From positions 62,001 to 126,000 of the forward strand of contig NZ_QFLI01000014.1 of NCBI RefSeq assembly GCF_003202155.1: a stretch of 64,000 nt of DNA. The letters are read 5' to 3'. The DNA is from Marinifilum breve. Its GTDB lineage: Bacteria > Bacteroidota > Bacteroidia > Bacteroidales > Marinifilaceae. Below are positions 18,764-27,795 of the stretch, one piece after another. Within the stretch, counting starts at the first letter, position 1. Each line of letters starts with the position of its first letter. The notes under the pieces are model-generated. The model was not told the origin of the DNA and did no database searches. It was given only the letters and a program-made list of their open reading frames with translations. A program made the position numbers and the translations under genes.

Positions 18764-19277
18764 AAAATCATCTCACATTCCTTGGAGAAAAGGATTACAA
18801 AAATGGTTCGTTTAAAACTTATCAACAAATAATCAACAATCATTTGCTTAGGATTCATCCGATAATTTATGCCGTTAGTCGAAAAAATATTTTGACCCTA
18901 AAATACCGAGGCAATTTTTTCTAAAAACCTAGAATTTATATCGAATTATAAGTTCATCACTTCTAAAATTTAGGATTCGGAAGATAGTGCTTTTTATTCA
19001 ATTTACACAAATTCAAACCTCCCAAATATTTAGTTTAAAAGCAATTCCACTCTATCAATAAAACAATGTAATTCTTGAACTCGTCAATAATTCTGCGAAG
19101 GTACAGTTTTTTCTTTTTATCACTAGTCTAATTGATTTGATTCTAAATTACCTTCTCCTGTTTTAAAGCGCAGCAAAAGTATCTGCAAAATCCAAATTGC
19201 ATGTTAAGTTATCTTTAATAAAGCGATAAGTTAAAGAGGTAATTTTCCTAAGTATTAAATTATTCCACCTAAAAAGA

Positions 19278-19306
19278 TTGATTCACAAAAATAAACCGTA
19301 CTTTTG
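19278..19306 (+). promoter_or_regulatory. Promoter of typA, Bacteroidota type
   Basis: TTG (19278-19280), 18 bases, then TACTTTTG (19299-19306), matching TTG-N~19-TAnnTTTG. Transcription would start near 19313, giving a ~150-base leader. Confidence 0.65.
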
Positions 19307-19398
19307 CAGCCGCATTTTTAGTAGCGCAATCGATTCTGCCACAATTAATTCACAAATTTAGTGTGCGAATCTTGACATTTACAGGGAGAAGCTTTACT

Positions 19399-19431
19399 AT
19401 GAAAGCATCCTTTTTCAGTGATATTGACTGA
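19399..19431 (+). CDS. Possible leader ORF upstream of typA
   Basis: ATG at 19399 opens a 10-codon ORF ending in TGA at 19431, 34 bases before typA, with a purine-rich AGGGAGA 11 bases upstream. It lies inside the predicted typA leader. Its residues have no obvious attenuator bias, so chance is quite possible. Confidence 0.25.
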   Translation: MKASFFSDID

Positions 19432-19465
19432 TTTTGAAGACACAGAGTCATAAAGAAGATACGAG

Positions 19466-21265
19466 ATGAAGAAACTAAGAAACATTGCGATTATCGCTCA
19501 CGTTGACCATGGTAAAACCACCTTGGTTGATAAAATGATAATGCACAGTAACATTTTTAGAAAGAATGAAAATCCGGGTGACCTTATCCTTGACAACAAC
19601 GACCTGGAAAGAGAGAGAGGTATTACCATTTTATCAAAAAACGTATCTCTTGAATACAAGGATGTAAAAATTAACATCATTGACACCCCAGGTCACTCCG
19701 ACTTTGGTGGAGAGGTTGAGCGTGTTTTGAATATGGCAGATGGAGTACTTTTGTTGGTGGATGCCTTTGAAGGAACCATGCCTCAAACTCGTTTCGTATT
19801 GTCTAAAGCGCTAGCATTAGGTCTTAAACCTGTAGTAGTTGTAAACAAAGTTGACAAACCAAACTGTCGTCCTGAAGAAGTACAAGAACAAGTATTCGAA
19901 CTAATGTTCAACCTTGAAGCTACAGAAGAGCAGCTTGATTTCCCAACCATTTACGGTTCGGCTAAAGAAGGTTGGATGTCGAAAGATTGGAAAAAACCAA
20001 CCAATGACATCACTGCAATTCTTGATGCGATTATTGAATACATTCCAGAACCAAAAACTTTGGAAGGTACTCCTCAAATGTTGATTACATCTCTTGATTT
20101 CTCGAACTATGTAGGTAGAATTGCCGTAGGTAGAGTTCATAGAGGCGAACTGAGAGAAGGTATGGATGTTAGTCTTGCCAAGCGTGATGGTAGTATTAAG
20201 AAATCAAGAATTAAAGAACTACATGTCTTTACAGGCTTAGGTAAAGAGAGAGTTTCCAGCGTTCAGTCTGGTGAACTTTGCGCCTTAGTTGGTATTGATG
20301 GATTTGATATAGGTGATTCTATTTGTGATATCGAGAATCCAGAACCACTGGATCCTATTGCAATTGATGAACCAACCATGAGTATGTTGTTTACCATTAA
20401 CAATTCTCCATTCTATGGACAAGATGGTAAATTTGTAACATCTCGTCACTTGATTGATCGTTTAGAGTTAGAATTAGAAAAGAACCTTGCACTGAGAGTA
20501 GTTCCTACTGATTCTGCCGATTCATACAATGTATTTGGTCGTGGTGTTCTTCACTTGTCAGTATTGATTGAAACAATGCGTCGTGAAGGTTACGAACTTC
20601 AGGTTGGGCAGCCACAGGTAATTATTAAAGATATTGCAGGTGAAAAATGCGAACCTATTGAGATTCTTTATATAGACCTACCGGAAGAAGTTTCAGGTAA
20701 GGCTATTGAGTTGATTACTCAACGAAAAGGTGAAATGCTGACCATGGAACGTAAAGCTGATCGCATTCACCTTGAATTTCACATTCCATCACGTGGTATT
20801 ATTGGATTAAGAAACCAGATTTTGACTGCAACTGCAGGTGAAGCTGTAATGTCGCACCGTTTTCACGAATATCAAGCATTCAAAGGTGAAATTCCAGGAC
20901 GTATTAATGGTTCATTAATTGCTATGGAAACAGGTACTACATTTGCTTATGCATTGGGTAAACTACAGGATCGTGGTAGATTCTTCGTAGCTCCTCAAAC
21001 CGAAATTTATAAAGGGCAGGTTGTGGGTGAAAATACTCGTGCTGGTGATTTGGATATCAATGTTACCAAAACAAAGAAGCTAACCAACATGCGTACATCA
21101 GGTACTGATGATAAGATAAGATTGGCTCCTCCAGTGATTTTCTCATTGGAAGAAGCTTTAGAGTATATTCAAGGTGATGAATATGTTGAAGTAACGCCAA
21201 ACAACATTCGTCTTCGTAAAATCTTACTTTCTGAACACGATAGAAAAAGAGCTTCAAAAGCATAG
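19466..21265 (+). CDS. typA: Ribosome-associated GTPase TypA/BipA
   Basis: A translational GTPase that binds the ribosome and aids 50S assembly and stress adaptation. The 599-residue length is typical. G-domain motifs are complete: A-H-V-D-H-G-K-T (P-loop), R-G-I-T-I-L (switch I), D-T-P-G-H-S-D-F-G (switch II) and N-K-V-D. An EF-Tu domain-2-like segment, EF-G-like domains III and V, and the TypA-specific C-terminus (S-R-G-I-I-G-L-R, N-M-R-T-S-G-T-D) follow. The ATG at 19466 sits just before the GTPase domain. It is monocistronic, with a strong terminator shared with the convergent gene. Confidence 0.98.
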   Translation: MKKLRNIAIIAHVDHGKTTLVDKMIMHSNIFRKNENPGDLILDNNDLERERGITILSKNVSLEYKDVKINIIDTPGHSDFGGEVERVLNMADGVLLLVDAFEGTMPQTRFVLSKALALGLKPVVVVNKVDKPNCRPEEVQEQVFELMFNLEATEEQLDFPTIYGSAKEGWMSKDWKKPTNDITAILDAIIEYIPEPKTLEGTPQMLITSLDFSNYVGRIAVGRVHRGELREGMDVSLAKRDGSIKKSRIKELHVFTGLGKERVSSVQSGELCALVGIDGFDIGDSICDIENPEPLDPIAIDEPTMSMLFTINNSPFYGQDGKFVTSRHLIDRLELELEKNLALRVVPTDSADSYNVFGRGVLHLSVLIETMRREGYELQVGQPQVIIKDIAGEKCEPIEILYIDLPEEVSGKAIELITQRKGEMLTMERKADRIHLEFHIPSRGIIGLRNQILTATAGEAVMSHRFHEYQAFKGEIPGRINGSLIAMETGTTFAYALGKLQDRGRFFVAPQTEIYKGQVVGENTRAGDLDINVTKTKKLTNMRTSGTDDKIRLAPPVIFSLEEALEYIQGDEYVEVTPNNIRLRKILLSEHDRKRASKA

Positions 21266-21285
21266 ATAATTTTAACTTAAAATAA

Positions 21286-21318
21286 AACCTGATAGAAATA
21301 AAATCTATCAGGTTTTTT
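21286..21318. terminator. Terminator between typA and the convergent operon
   Basis: An AACCTGATAGA-type arm pairs with TCTATCAGGTT around a short A-rich loop, followed by a T run at 21311-21318. The A-rich left side allows bidirectional use. Confidence 0.85.
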
Positions 21319-21341
21319 TATGATGCTTTATAATCATCATC

Positions 21342-22937
21342 CTATAGTTTCCAGGCTAAACTTACACTAAGAGCCTTCGCTCCTGGCAAAAATTTACAAA
21401 TTCCTCCTACACAAGTATAGCCATCTCGGGTTTCTCCATAAGATAAGGAGATTCTTGACTTTTTATGTGCATAGGCAGCACCAAACAAGTAATAGTGTTT
21501 CTCCTCTTCTCCAAAATTATACTGATCGGAAACAAATACTGAAAATCCTTTGCTGTTGGCATATTCAATTAAAAAGGTTCCCCAGTTTCCCAAATCATTT
21601 TTGGTAGCCATAAATCCCAGTTCGGTTTTTATGGAATGTTTTCTATTAATTTTTGTCAATAAATCGGCAACAAAAACATGTGAATACACCAGTTCTTTGC
21701 CTTGAATGTCATCTTCTATCAAGAATTTATTGTATTCCTGGTAGGTATATTCTACTATTAGTTTATATCGCTTACTTATTTTCTTTTCGATTTGTAATCC
21801 ATGTTCGCTCAACATTTTTTCACGCCAATACAAAAATTTGCCTTTATTGTTTTCCAAATCATTTTGACTGTAAAACACCGATGAATTCAATTTTAATTTA
21901 GTACCATACTTCCCTCCCAACAAACTATTCTTTTTGAACTTATAAAAAACAGAAGCGTTAAAGCCTATTTCGTTATTCTCCTTCGACTGATAGGTGTAGA
22001 TGTTATAAATATTATAGCTATGAATATTGGCAATACTAGGCAGGTAATTCATCTTGTAATTAAATACATCTTCATCCTTTCGCCCATCTCCATTTCCATC
22101 CAACTCTCGTTCGTAAAGCAGCTGCATATTATCAACTGCTCTAAAATTTAGATTTACACCAAATCCTTTCACCGAATAAGATGGAGAAATTTGTAAAGCC
22201 TTTCCTTTTCTTCTACTATATAAATTTAGAACATTGGCATCTGGAGTTTTGTAGGCAAATTCTGTATTTAGGTTAAAATTGCCGAAGTTCACCCCTACTC
22301 GCCCTGAATACAATTTCACATTATCATGTTGTGTTGTTCTCTTATCTGTAAATTCTTCCTGTTTCAACAGAGCTGAAAAACCCAAAATCACTCCTGCATT
22401 TTTAATATCGAAATTTACCTCGGCATCGGCACCATACAAAGTAACGTCCTGCGTGTCGAAGTAAAAATTAGGCTTTCCTGCGATTGCTTTCAAGCGCAAA
22501 AAATCAAAAGGAGAATAATGTACACCCAATCCAAAGGTAGACTGATCCACACCAATATCTCTTTCTCGAAACGATCGATAAATTAATCCTCCACCAAATT
22601 GTTCATAGAAATCTCCCAGACGCACATTTAACTTTTCTGATTGGTAAGAGATATATTTCTTCGTTAATCCATGATCATCGTAGGCAGTTGCGTAACCAAG
22701 CAAGGGGTTTGGCAAGTAACTTTCAAAAGTTCCTCCGGCTTCGAATTTTCCATATCGGTACGATAGGTCTAAATAATTATTGGAAGCAAAATCTTTATCC
22801 CTAATATTTTTAGCGATATCATTAAAATAATATTGTGAGTTCGACTCAAAAGAAGCATTTAAAATTCCTTTTTGCTGCGAAAATCCCACCAAAGGAAAGG
22901 TTGCAAGTAATAGCATGTATAAGTAGTACTTTCTCAT
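21342..22937 (-). CDS. Outer-membrane beta-barrel-like protein (DUF6029-like)
   Basis: A 531-residue exported protein with a signal peptide ending V-G-F-S-Q and amphipathic beta strands throughout, consistent with an outer-membrane barrel. The N-terminal segment (Y-R-Y-G-K-F-E-A-G-G-T-F-E-S-Y, then R-L-G-D-F-Y-E-Q-F-G-G-G) resembles the DUF6029 family of Bacteroidota. It is the last gene of an operon: its start overlaps the TlpA-like stop by 4 bases (22934-22937), indicating translational coupling. The partners are two thioredoxin-fold exported proteins, so a role in envelope redox or metal handling is possible. Its function is unknown. Confidence 0.75.
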   Translation of the reverse strand: MRKYYLYMLLLATFPLVGFSQQKGILNASFESNSQYYFNDIAKNIRDKDFASNNYLDLSYRYGKFEAGGTFESYLPNPLLGYATAYDDHGLTKKYISYQSEKLNVRLGDFYEQFGGGLIYRSFRERDIGVDQSTFGLGVHYSPFDFLRLKAIAGKPNFYFDTQDVTLYGADAEVNFDIKNAGVILGFSALLKQEEFTDKRTTQHDNVKLYSGRVGVNFGNFNLNTEFAYKTPDANVLNLYSRRKGKALQISPSYSVKGFGVNLNFRAVDNMQLLYERELDGNGDGRKDEDVFNYKMNYLPSIANIHSYNIYNIYTYQSKENNEIGFNASVFYKFKKNSLLGGKYGTKLKLNSSVFYSQNDLENNKGKFLYWREKMLSEHGLQIEKKISKRYKLIVEYTYQEYNKFLIEDDIQGKELVYSHVFVADLLTKINRKHSIKTELGFMATKNDLGNWGTFLIEYANSKGFSVFVSDQYNFGEEEKHYYLFGAAYAHKKSRISLSYGETRDGYTCVGGICKFLPGAKALSVSLAWKL

Positions 22938-23431
22938 CTTGAGCTTAATTCTTTAAATTTCTGATACAATTCATATTCTGCACCTACTGTATAGGATGTT
23001 TTTTCATAAACTATTTCACCCTCTTTATTCACAATTAGCGAATAAGGAATTGATGATATATTCAAAGCACGTTTTAATTCACTATTGCTATCAGAATATA
23101 CCTCAAATGGCCAATCGTTACCATTCACAAGGCTTTTTAACTTCGCATTCGATTTGCTATCATCTACCGAAATGACAATCATTTCAAAATCCGATTCATC
23201 CTGCCAGTCCTCATATTCATCAGAAATAGCATTCATCTCAATTAAACAAGGCTTACACCATGTAGCGAAAAAACAAATTACAATAGGCTTGTCTTTTACT
23301 ATGTTTCTAATATCAATACTCTTTCCGTTTAAATCTTTAATGTTGATTTTGGGAATTTGCTTTTGTGAAAAAGCATTTAAACTATATACCAGTATAAATA
23401 GTAATCCCGTAATGTATTTTATTTGTTTCAT
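22934..23431 (-). CDS. Exported TlpA/ResA-like thiol-disulfide oxidoreductase
   Basis: A periplasmic thioredoxin-fold protein of 165 residues with a signal peptide ending N-A-F-S-Q. The active site is F-F-A-T-W-C-K-P-C (CxxC near residues 56-59), and the cis-proline region reads I-S-S-I-P-Y-S-L-I-V. This is the AhpC/TSA-Redoxin type of TlpA. It sits between the Omp28-like lipoprotein and the DUF6029-like barrel in one operon, with a 15-base gap upstream and a 4-base overlap downstream. Reduction of periplasmic disulfides, or delivery of electrons to its operon partners, is the likely role. Confidence 0.9.
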   Translation of the reverse strand: MKQIKYITGLLFILVYSLNAFSQKQIPKINIKDLNGKSIDIRNIVKDKPIVICFFATWCKPCLIEMNAISDEYEDWQDESDFEMIVISVDDSKSNAKLKSLVNGNDWPFEVYSDSNSELKRALNISSIPYSLIVNKEGEIVYEKTSYTVGAEYELYQKFKELSSR

Positions 23432-23446
23432 ATGATTTAAGTTTTG

Positions 23447-24274
23447 TTATTGTTCTGCATGAAAATCAACTTGTCCACTTGCTGCTACAATTTGTGTATT
23501 TAAAACTTCATCAGAAGATTCTACAAACACAACCACTTCCAAATTTGCTGAATTCTTACCCGTGACATTAAAACTTTGATTTACTTCAAATACATTTTCA
23601 CTTACGCTTTCAGACTTAGGAATATTCTGCTGTAATATTGCTTGCTGAAGAACGTGATTGTGATTAAAATCAGTAATACTTCTTGGCGAAGATTGGTATT
23701 TGGAACCAGCAAACTGATAATTGGTTTGAGTTGAAATAATATTATTCTCCAATAAATACACGGTATAATTCAGGTTTGAAAAATCCTTATAGAATTTAAA
23801 CTTTAAATTCACATTAATGTTGGATCCATCTACATCTGAATTCATGGCGATGGCAACAGCTGAACTTGTAGAATAATCTGTAGCATCAAAATCATTTCTG
23901 AACGAATGACTGGTATGTTTATCTACAATAACCGTAGTTTGGGAACTAACAGCATTTTCTGCAGCTACATTAATGGCTGTTTGATTTTCGAGCTGTGAGC
24001 CTAAGAAATGGATGGCCACTGGAACAAAAACATTCTTATCGGCATCCTCAGATTTTTCAATGGCTAAAATACAATTGCCACACCAGGTTGCAACGTAATC
24101 TTCAATCAACACACGTTTGGTCACAGTAATTCCACTATCTGCATTTTCTACATTTTCCCCTTCAGAGGTTTCATTCGGATTATCTTCCACAATTAATTTT
24201 TCGTCGGAAGAACAAGCAGATAAACTAAGAACAATAATTGATAATAATATCTGGTAAGTAATTCTTGCTTTCAT
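23447..24274 (-). CDS. Omp28-like outer-membrane lipoprotein with a thioredoxin-type CxxC
   Basis: A 275-residue lipoprotein (lipobox S-L-S-A-C) followed by an acidic linker. A thioredoxin-like site, Y-V-A-T-W-C-G-N-C, lies near residues 62-70. Later segments (A-V-A-I-A-M-N-S-D and a C-terminal beta domain with V-V-V-F-V-E) fit the Omp28 family first described in Porphyromonas. First gene of the Omp28/TlpA/DUF6029 operon. A surface or periplasmic redox-active protein is predicted; its partner proteins are not known from sequence. Confidence 0.82.
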   Translation of the reverse strand: MKARITYQILLSIIVLSLSACSSDEKLIVEDNPNETSEGENVENADSGITVTKRVLIEDYVATWCGNCILAIEKSEDADKNVFVPVAIHFLGSQLENQTAINVAAENAVSSQTTVIVDKHTSHSFRNDFDATDYSTSSAVAIAMNSDVDGSNINVNLKFKFYKDFSNLNYTVYLLENNIISTQTNYQFAGSKYQSSPRSITDFNHNHVLQQAILQQNIPKSESVSENVFEVNQSFNVTGKNSANLEVVVFVESSDEVLNTQIVAASGQVDFHAEQ

Positions 24275-24405
24275 AGATTTTGATTTTTAATTCAACTTCT
24301 ATATGCAAGTTCATACTATACATAGAAAAAAAATGTGAGCCAGATCACCAAAATGACACTTTTCTCATAAAATATTTCTTCAATTGAATAATTAGTTCAG
24401 ATATA

Positions 24406-24627
24406 TCATTCTATCCTGATACAATTGGCGGGACAAATTTCTGCAGCTTTCTGATTTTGTTCAAACTCATCATCGAAAATATCAAGTACAAATTCATTTT
24501 TTATAAAATTCGCTCCCAATAAATCACATTTCCCATCGCTCTCATTCATAAGCCAAAAACCAGGTGCTACTCCAACACAATATGCACATCCAATGCACTT
24601 ACCCCTTCTTTGATACACCCTTTTCAT
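24406..24627 (-). CDS. Single-cluster [4Fe-4S]-type ferredoxin
   Basis: A 73-residue soluble electron carrier. Ligand cysteines appear as C-I-G-C-A-Y-C near the N-terminus and C-P-A-N-C-I near the end, the pattern of small single-cluster ferredoxins. The extra cysteines leave open whether a [3Fe-4S] or [4Fe-4S] cluster binds. It lacks a signal peptide, so it is cytoplasmic, unlike the exported thiol proteins next to it. It lies 131 bases upstream of the Omp28 operon on the same strand and could supply electrons elsewhere; its partner is unknown. Confidence 0.88.
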   Translation of the reverse strand: MKRVYQRRGKCIGCAYCVGVAPGFWLMNESDGKCDLLGANFIKNEFVLDIFDDEFEQNQKAAEICPANCIRIE

Positions 24628-24755
24628 AACACAAAAATTACTGTTTTAATAAAAAATTAAGAGAATCTCAAATATAGTGTAAAATATTTTTAAAATTTTT
24701 ATTGCTGATTTACAGGTTGTTATACCCTTGTTTTGAAAATATCTAGTACTATGTA

Positions 24756-24787
24756 TTGCATATTACCTTTTTTTCTATGTATATTTG
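24756..24787 (+). promoter_or_regulatory. Promoter of the PadR/PspC cluster
   Basis: TTG (24756-24758), 21 bases, then TATATTTG (24780-24787), a good Bacteroidota match ~50 bases before the start at 24836. Confidence 0.6.
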
Positions 24788-24835
24788 TAATACACACTTA
24801 TATGTTAGAGATAGTATTATAAAAAATATAGACAA

Positions 24836-25252
24836 ATGAAATCCTTATTAAAAGACAAAATATTGAGATATTCACTCCTGACATTAACAGTAGTTGCTTT
24901 CTCCATTGAGTCAAAGGCTCAATTGTTATCAATCGATCAGTTTCTTGTGCCATTCTTTAAAATCGAATCCAATAATGGAGGCGAATCTCCGGCAGAGGAA
25001 ATAACTAATGAGAAAGGATATCTTGATAATGGAATCTTGATCTTTAGAGAAAATCTTAAAGTTTGTAAAGACATCGTATCTGGAGACTCAGACAATTACA
25101 ACAATCCAAAACTAAATATGGATACATCAATAAGATGTAATACCTGTAAGGATACGATCACAGTAAAGAAAAACACGACAATAGTAACATCAAAAAAGAA
25201 AAGATCTAAAAACTTCAGGAATCTCCCTGGTAACATTAGATCAACAATTTAA
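24836..25252 (+). CDS. Small exported protein of unknown function
   Basis: A 138-residue protein with a basic N-terminus, a hydrophobic stretch (~13-22) and a likely signal cleavage after E-S-K-A-Q. The mature part is short, with a C-N-T-C pair near residue 102 and a Lys/Arg-rich C-terminus (K-K-K-R-S-K-N-F-R). No family is recognised. It directly follows a good promoter and lies 20 bases before the PadR gene, so it is probably the first gene of the PadR/PspC transcript. Confidence 0.6.
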   Translation: MKSLLKDKILRYSLLTLTVVAFSIESKAQLLSIDQFLVPFFKIESNNGGESPAEEITNEKGYLDNGILIFRENLKVCKDIVSGDSDNYNNPKLNMDTSIRCNTCKDTITVKKNTTIVTSKKKRSKNFRNLPGNIRSTI

Positions 25253-25272
25253 TCAATATAAATATTCCAAGT

Positions 25273-25596
25273 ATGAAAATAGAAAACACAAAAGCCCAAA
25301 TGCGAAAAGGAGTGCTGGAATATTGTATTCTTTCCATTCTCTCAAAAAGTGATGCTTATGCATCAGACATCATTAAGGAACTAAAAGAAGCCAAAATGAT
25401 TGTAGTGGAAGGGACGCTTTATCCCTTACTAACCAGGCTAAAAAACGCTGGTTTATTAAGCTACAGATGGGAAGAGTCGACACAAGGACCTCCAAGAAAG
25501 TATTACACAAGTACAGAAGTAGGCAATGATTTTTTAAAAGAACTAGATGGTTCTTGGCAAGAATTGGTTGATGCCGTAAATACGATTAAAAAGTAA
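25273..25596 (+). CDS. PadR-family transcriptional regulator
   Basis: A 107-residue winged-helix repressor. The PadR N-terminal domain is clear: G-V-L-E-Y-C-I-L-S-I-L at residues ~13-23, the recognition region E-G-T-L-Y-P-L-L-T-R-L and the wing G-P-P-R-K-Y-Y. It is the short subfamily without a long C-terminal dimerisation region. The 20-base gap to the PspC gene shows an operon. PadR/PspC pairs are common in Bacteroidota and probably tune an envelope-stress response by autoregulation. The inducer is unknown. Confidence 0.93.
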   Translation: MKIENTKAQMRKGVLEYCILSILSKSDAYASDIIKELKEAKMIVVEGTLYPLLTRLKNAGLLSYRWEESTQGPPRKYYTSTEVGNDFLKELDGSWQELVDAVNTIKK

Positions 25597-25616
25597 GTCC
25601 AAAAACTGTTAACACT

Positions 25617-27194
25617 ATGAAAAAGACATTAACAATTAATATAAGCGGAAGTATATTTCACATAGATGAAGATGCTTTTGAAAAATTACAAGATTACCTG
25701 CGAACGATCAACAGTCACTATGGTTCAGGTGAAGAAGGAAGAGAAATCATTTCTGACATCGAATCCAGAATTGCCGAGATTTTCCAGGAAAAACTAAGCA
25801 GTAAAGATCAGGTCGTAAATGTTGATATGGTTGAAGAGGCAATAACCATTATGGGTAGACCGGAAGAAATTTTCGAAACCGATGATGAAACTACTGAAGA
25901 ATCACAAAGTCAATCACAAACCACAACTACCAGCAAAAAGAAACGTAGATTGTATCGCGATCCAGACAAAAGAGTATTTGGAGGTGTTTCAAGTGGTTTA
26001 TCTGCATACTTTGGTATTGATGTAGTCGTATTCAGATTACTATTCGTTCTCTTCTTCTTCCTTGGTTATGGTTTCGCTTTCCTACTATACATCATTTTAT
26101 GGATTGTTGTTCCTAAAGCAACTACCACAAGTCAAAAACTTGAAATGAAAGGCAAAAAGGTCAACATATCCAATATCGAAGAATCGATAAAAGATGAATA
26201 CAAAGAAGTAAAAGAAAACTTCGATAAAATGAGAGAAAAAAATGGACCTCAAGTAAAAGATGGATTCGACAGATCTGTTGACTTCCTCGGTTCAGCACTT
26301 CGTTTGGTACTTAAAGTGATTATCATTTTACTGGGTATAGGTTTTATTTTTGCAGGATTTGTTTCTCTTATAAGCTTTATTGGATCTATGATTTTTGCTC
26401 ATAGCTTCTTTGGTCCTTTTGCAGATTTCCATTTTCCAGGTGCAATGTTTCCTAAATTATTTCTTGATGGAACAAGCATTACTTTATTTACCATTGGAAT
26501 AATTGTTGTAATTGCAATTCCTTTAATGCTATTGATTTTTGCAGGAATTAAATTGCTTTTCAACTTTAAAACCAACAACAAAGTTATAGGCTTTACAGCT
26601 CTGGCAGTTTGGCTTACAGGAATTATTCTTTTAATCAGTCTGAGCTTTTCTCAGATCAAAGGCTACATGCATAGTAGTACCAGATACTCAGAAAATCAGC
26701 CAATCGAGAAAATCGACAATGACACATTGTATTTACAAAGCACAAATAATATTGGAGATCATTGGTACGAAGGCCATATTGACCTAGACAATGTTAAGGT
26801 TTACATGAACGATGATGAAGAAATTATTGTAGGCGAACCAACTTTGGATATCGAAAGAAGTTATTCAGATAATTTTGAGATCAAACTAAAGAAAAAAGCA
26901 CGCGGAAGAACTTTAGATAGAGCTGTAGAAAACGCAGAAGGAATTAACTACAAATGGGTTCAAAATGATTCTGTAATCGTATTTAATCAATTTTTCACCT
27001 TAGGCGATGATTCGAAATGGAGAAATCAAAGGTTGCATATCACGGTTAAAGTTCCGGAAGGAAAAGTTGTTTACCTCGATGAATCAATGAGTAAAATTAT
27101 TCACGACATCGACAACGTTAGTAACACATGGGATTTCGACATGCTTGGCGAAAAATGGATCATGAAAAAAGAAGGCTTAAGCCTAGTTGAATAA
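25617..27194 (+). CDS. PspC-domain membrane protein with N-terminal and C-terminal extensions
   Basis: A 525-residue inner-membrane protein. Residues ~1-90 form a cytoplasmic domain (I-S-G-S-I-F-H-I-D, then I-M-G-R-P-E-E-I-F). A Ser/Gln/Thr linker leads to the PspC domain (~112-170: R-V-F-G-G-V-S-S-G-L-S-A-Y-F-G-I-D). More transmembrane segments follow (~225-345), then an extracytoplasmic beta-rich domain to the end. PspC proteins sense envelope damage in the phage-shock response. The order PadR - PspC - small exported protein - mini-PspC suggests a sensor module under PadR control. Confidence 0.9.
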   Translation: MKKTLTINISGSIFHIDEDAFEKLQDYLRTINSHYGSGEEGREIISDIESRIAEIFQEKLSSKDQVVNVDMVEEAITIMGRPEEIFETDDETTEESQSQSQTTTTSKKKRRLYRDPDKRVFGGVSSGLSAYFGIDVVVFRLLFVLFFFLGYGFAFLLYIILWIVVPKATTTSQKLEMKGKKVNISNIEESIKDEYKEVKENFDKMREKNGPQVKDGFDRSVDFLGSALRLVLKVIIILLGIGFIFAGFVSLISFIGSMIFAHSFFGPFADFHFPGAMFPKLFLDGTSITLFTIGIIVVIAIPLMLLIFAGIKLLFNFKTNNKVIGFTALAVWLTGIILLISLSFSQIKGYMHSSTRYSENQPIEKIDNDTLYLQSTNNIGDHWYEGHIDLDNVKVYMNDDEEIIVGEPTLDIERSYSDNFEIKLKKKARGRTLDRAVENAEGINYKWVQNDSVIVFNQFFTLGDDSKWRNQRLHITVKVPEGKVVYLDESMSKIIHDIDNVSNTWDFDMLGEKWIMKKEGLSLVE

Positions 27195-27210
27195 TAAATA
27201 GTTGTTCTAT

Positions 27211-27265
27211 CCATGTTTTGCACCGATACCTTTTTCATCACACACAACAATCGGTGCAAACATGG
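27211..27265. repeat. Long inverted repeat between the PspC and DUF4252-like genes
   Basis: CCATGTTTTGCACCGAT (27211-27227) and ATCGGTGCAAACATGG (27250-27265) are complementary except for one bulged T, around a 22-base loop. There is no U tract, so it is not a simple terminator. It sits in the 91-base gap before the next start and could be an mRNA-stabilising or processing hairpin. Confidence 0.75.
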
Positions 27266-27285
27266 CTAATTTTAAAACAAACGTT

Positions 27286-27780
27286 ATGAGAAAATTATTA
27301 GTAATTCTGATTGCAATAGCCTTACCTATCCTTTCTCAGGCTCAAACCAAAGGAGAAAAATTACATGCCAAATATTCAAATCTTGATGGCTTCAACAGTT
27401 TTAGTTTCGCAGGATCATTCTTAAAAAATCTGGACTTTGATGTCGACGAGGATGAATTGGAGAAAAACGTAACAGGCGATTGCAAATCTATTAAACTCTT
27501 AAGTTTTAAACATGAAATTGGCGATGAATCTAAGTTTAAAAAAATTGTAGTATCGCAGCTTTCGAAAGGAAACTCTTACAAAGAAGTGTTAACCGAAGAA
27601 AGAGATAAAGATAGCGACGAAGTTCATTTCTTTGCCAAAGGAAAAGGAAAGAAGTTTAGCGAATTCCACATCCTTCACTACAATGAACACAGAACATCAT
27701 TGATTTCATTTTTTGGGGACTTCCATGTGGACGAATTAAAAACTTTGTCGCATTACAGTATCGACAAAGATGAAGAATAA
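27286..27780 (+). CDS. Exported DUF4252-like protein
   Basis: A 164-residue exported protein. The ATG at 27286 gives a strong signal peptide (M-R-K-L-L-V-I-L-I-A to L-S-Q-A-Q); a TTG at 27202 and an ATG at 27262 upstream lack signal character and lie within the inverted repeat. The pattern K-L-H-A-K-Y-S-N-L-D-G-F-N-S-F-S followed by F-L-K-N-L resembles DUF4252, small exported proteins of Bacteroidota. The rest is charged and lysine-rich. It lies between two PspC-domain genes in one operon; the function is unknown. Confidence 0.7.
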   Translation: MRKLLVILIAIALPILSQAQTKGEKLHAKYSNLDGFNSFSFAGSFLKNLDFDVDEDELEKNVTGDCKSIKLLSFKHEIGDESKFKKIVVSQLSKGNSYKEVLTEERDKDSDEVHFFAKGKGKKFSEFHILHYNEHRTSLISFFGDFHVDELKTLSHYSIDKDEE

Positions 27781-27795
27781 TTAAAATAATATACT

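Larger units (their letters stand above)
18721..19465. other. Gene-free region between the TonB receptor and typA
   Basis: About 745 AT-rich bases between divergent genes. They hold the receptor leader palindrome, the typA promoter-like boxes near 19278-19306 and a ~150-base typA leader with a possible 10-codon ORF. The middle (18800-19200) shows no ORF, clear hairpin or repeat by eye. Confidence 0.5.
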
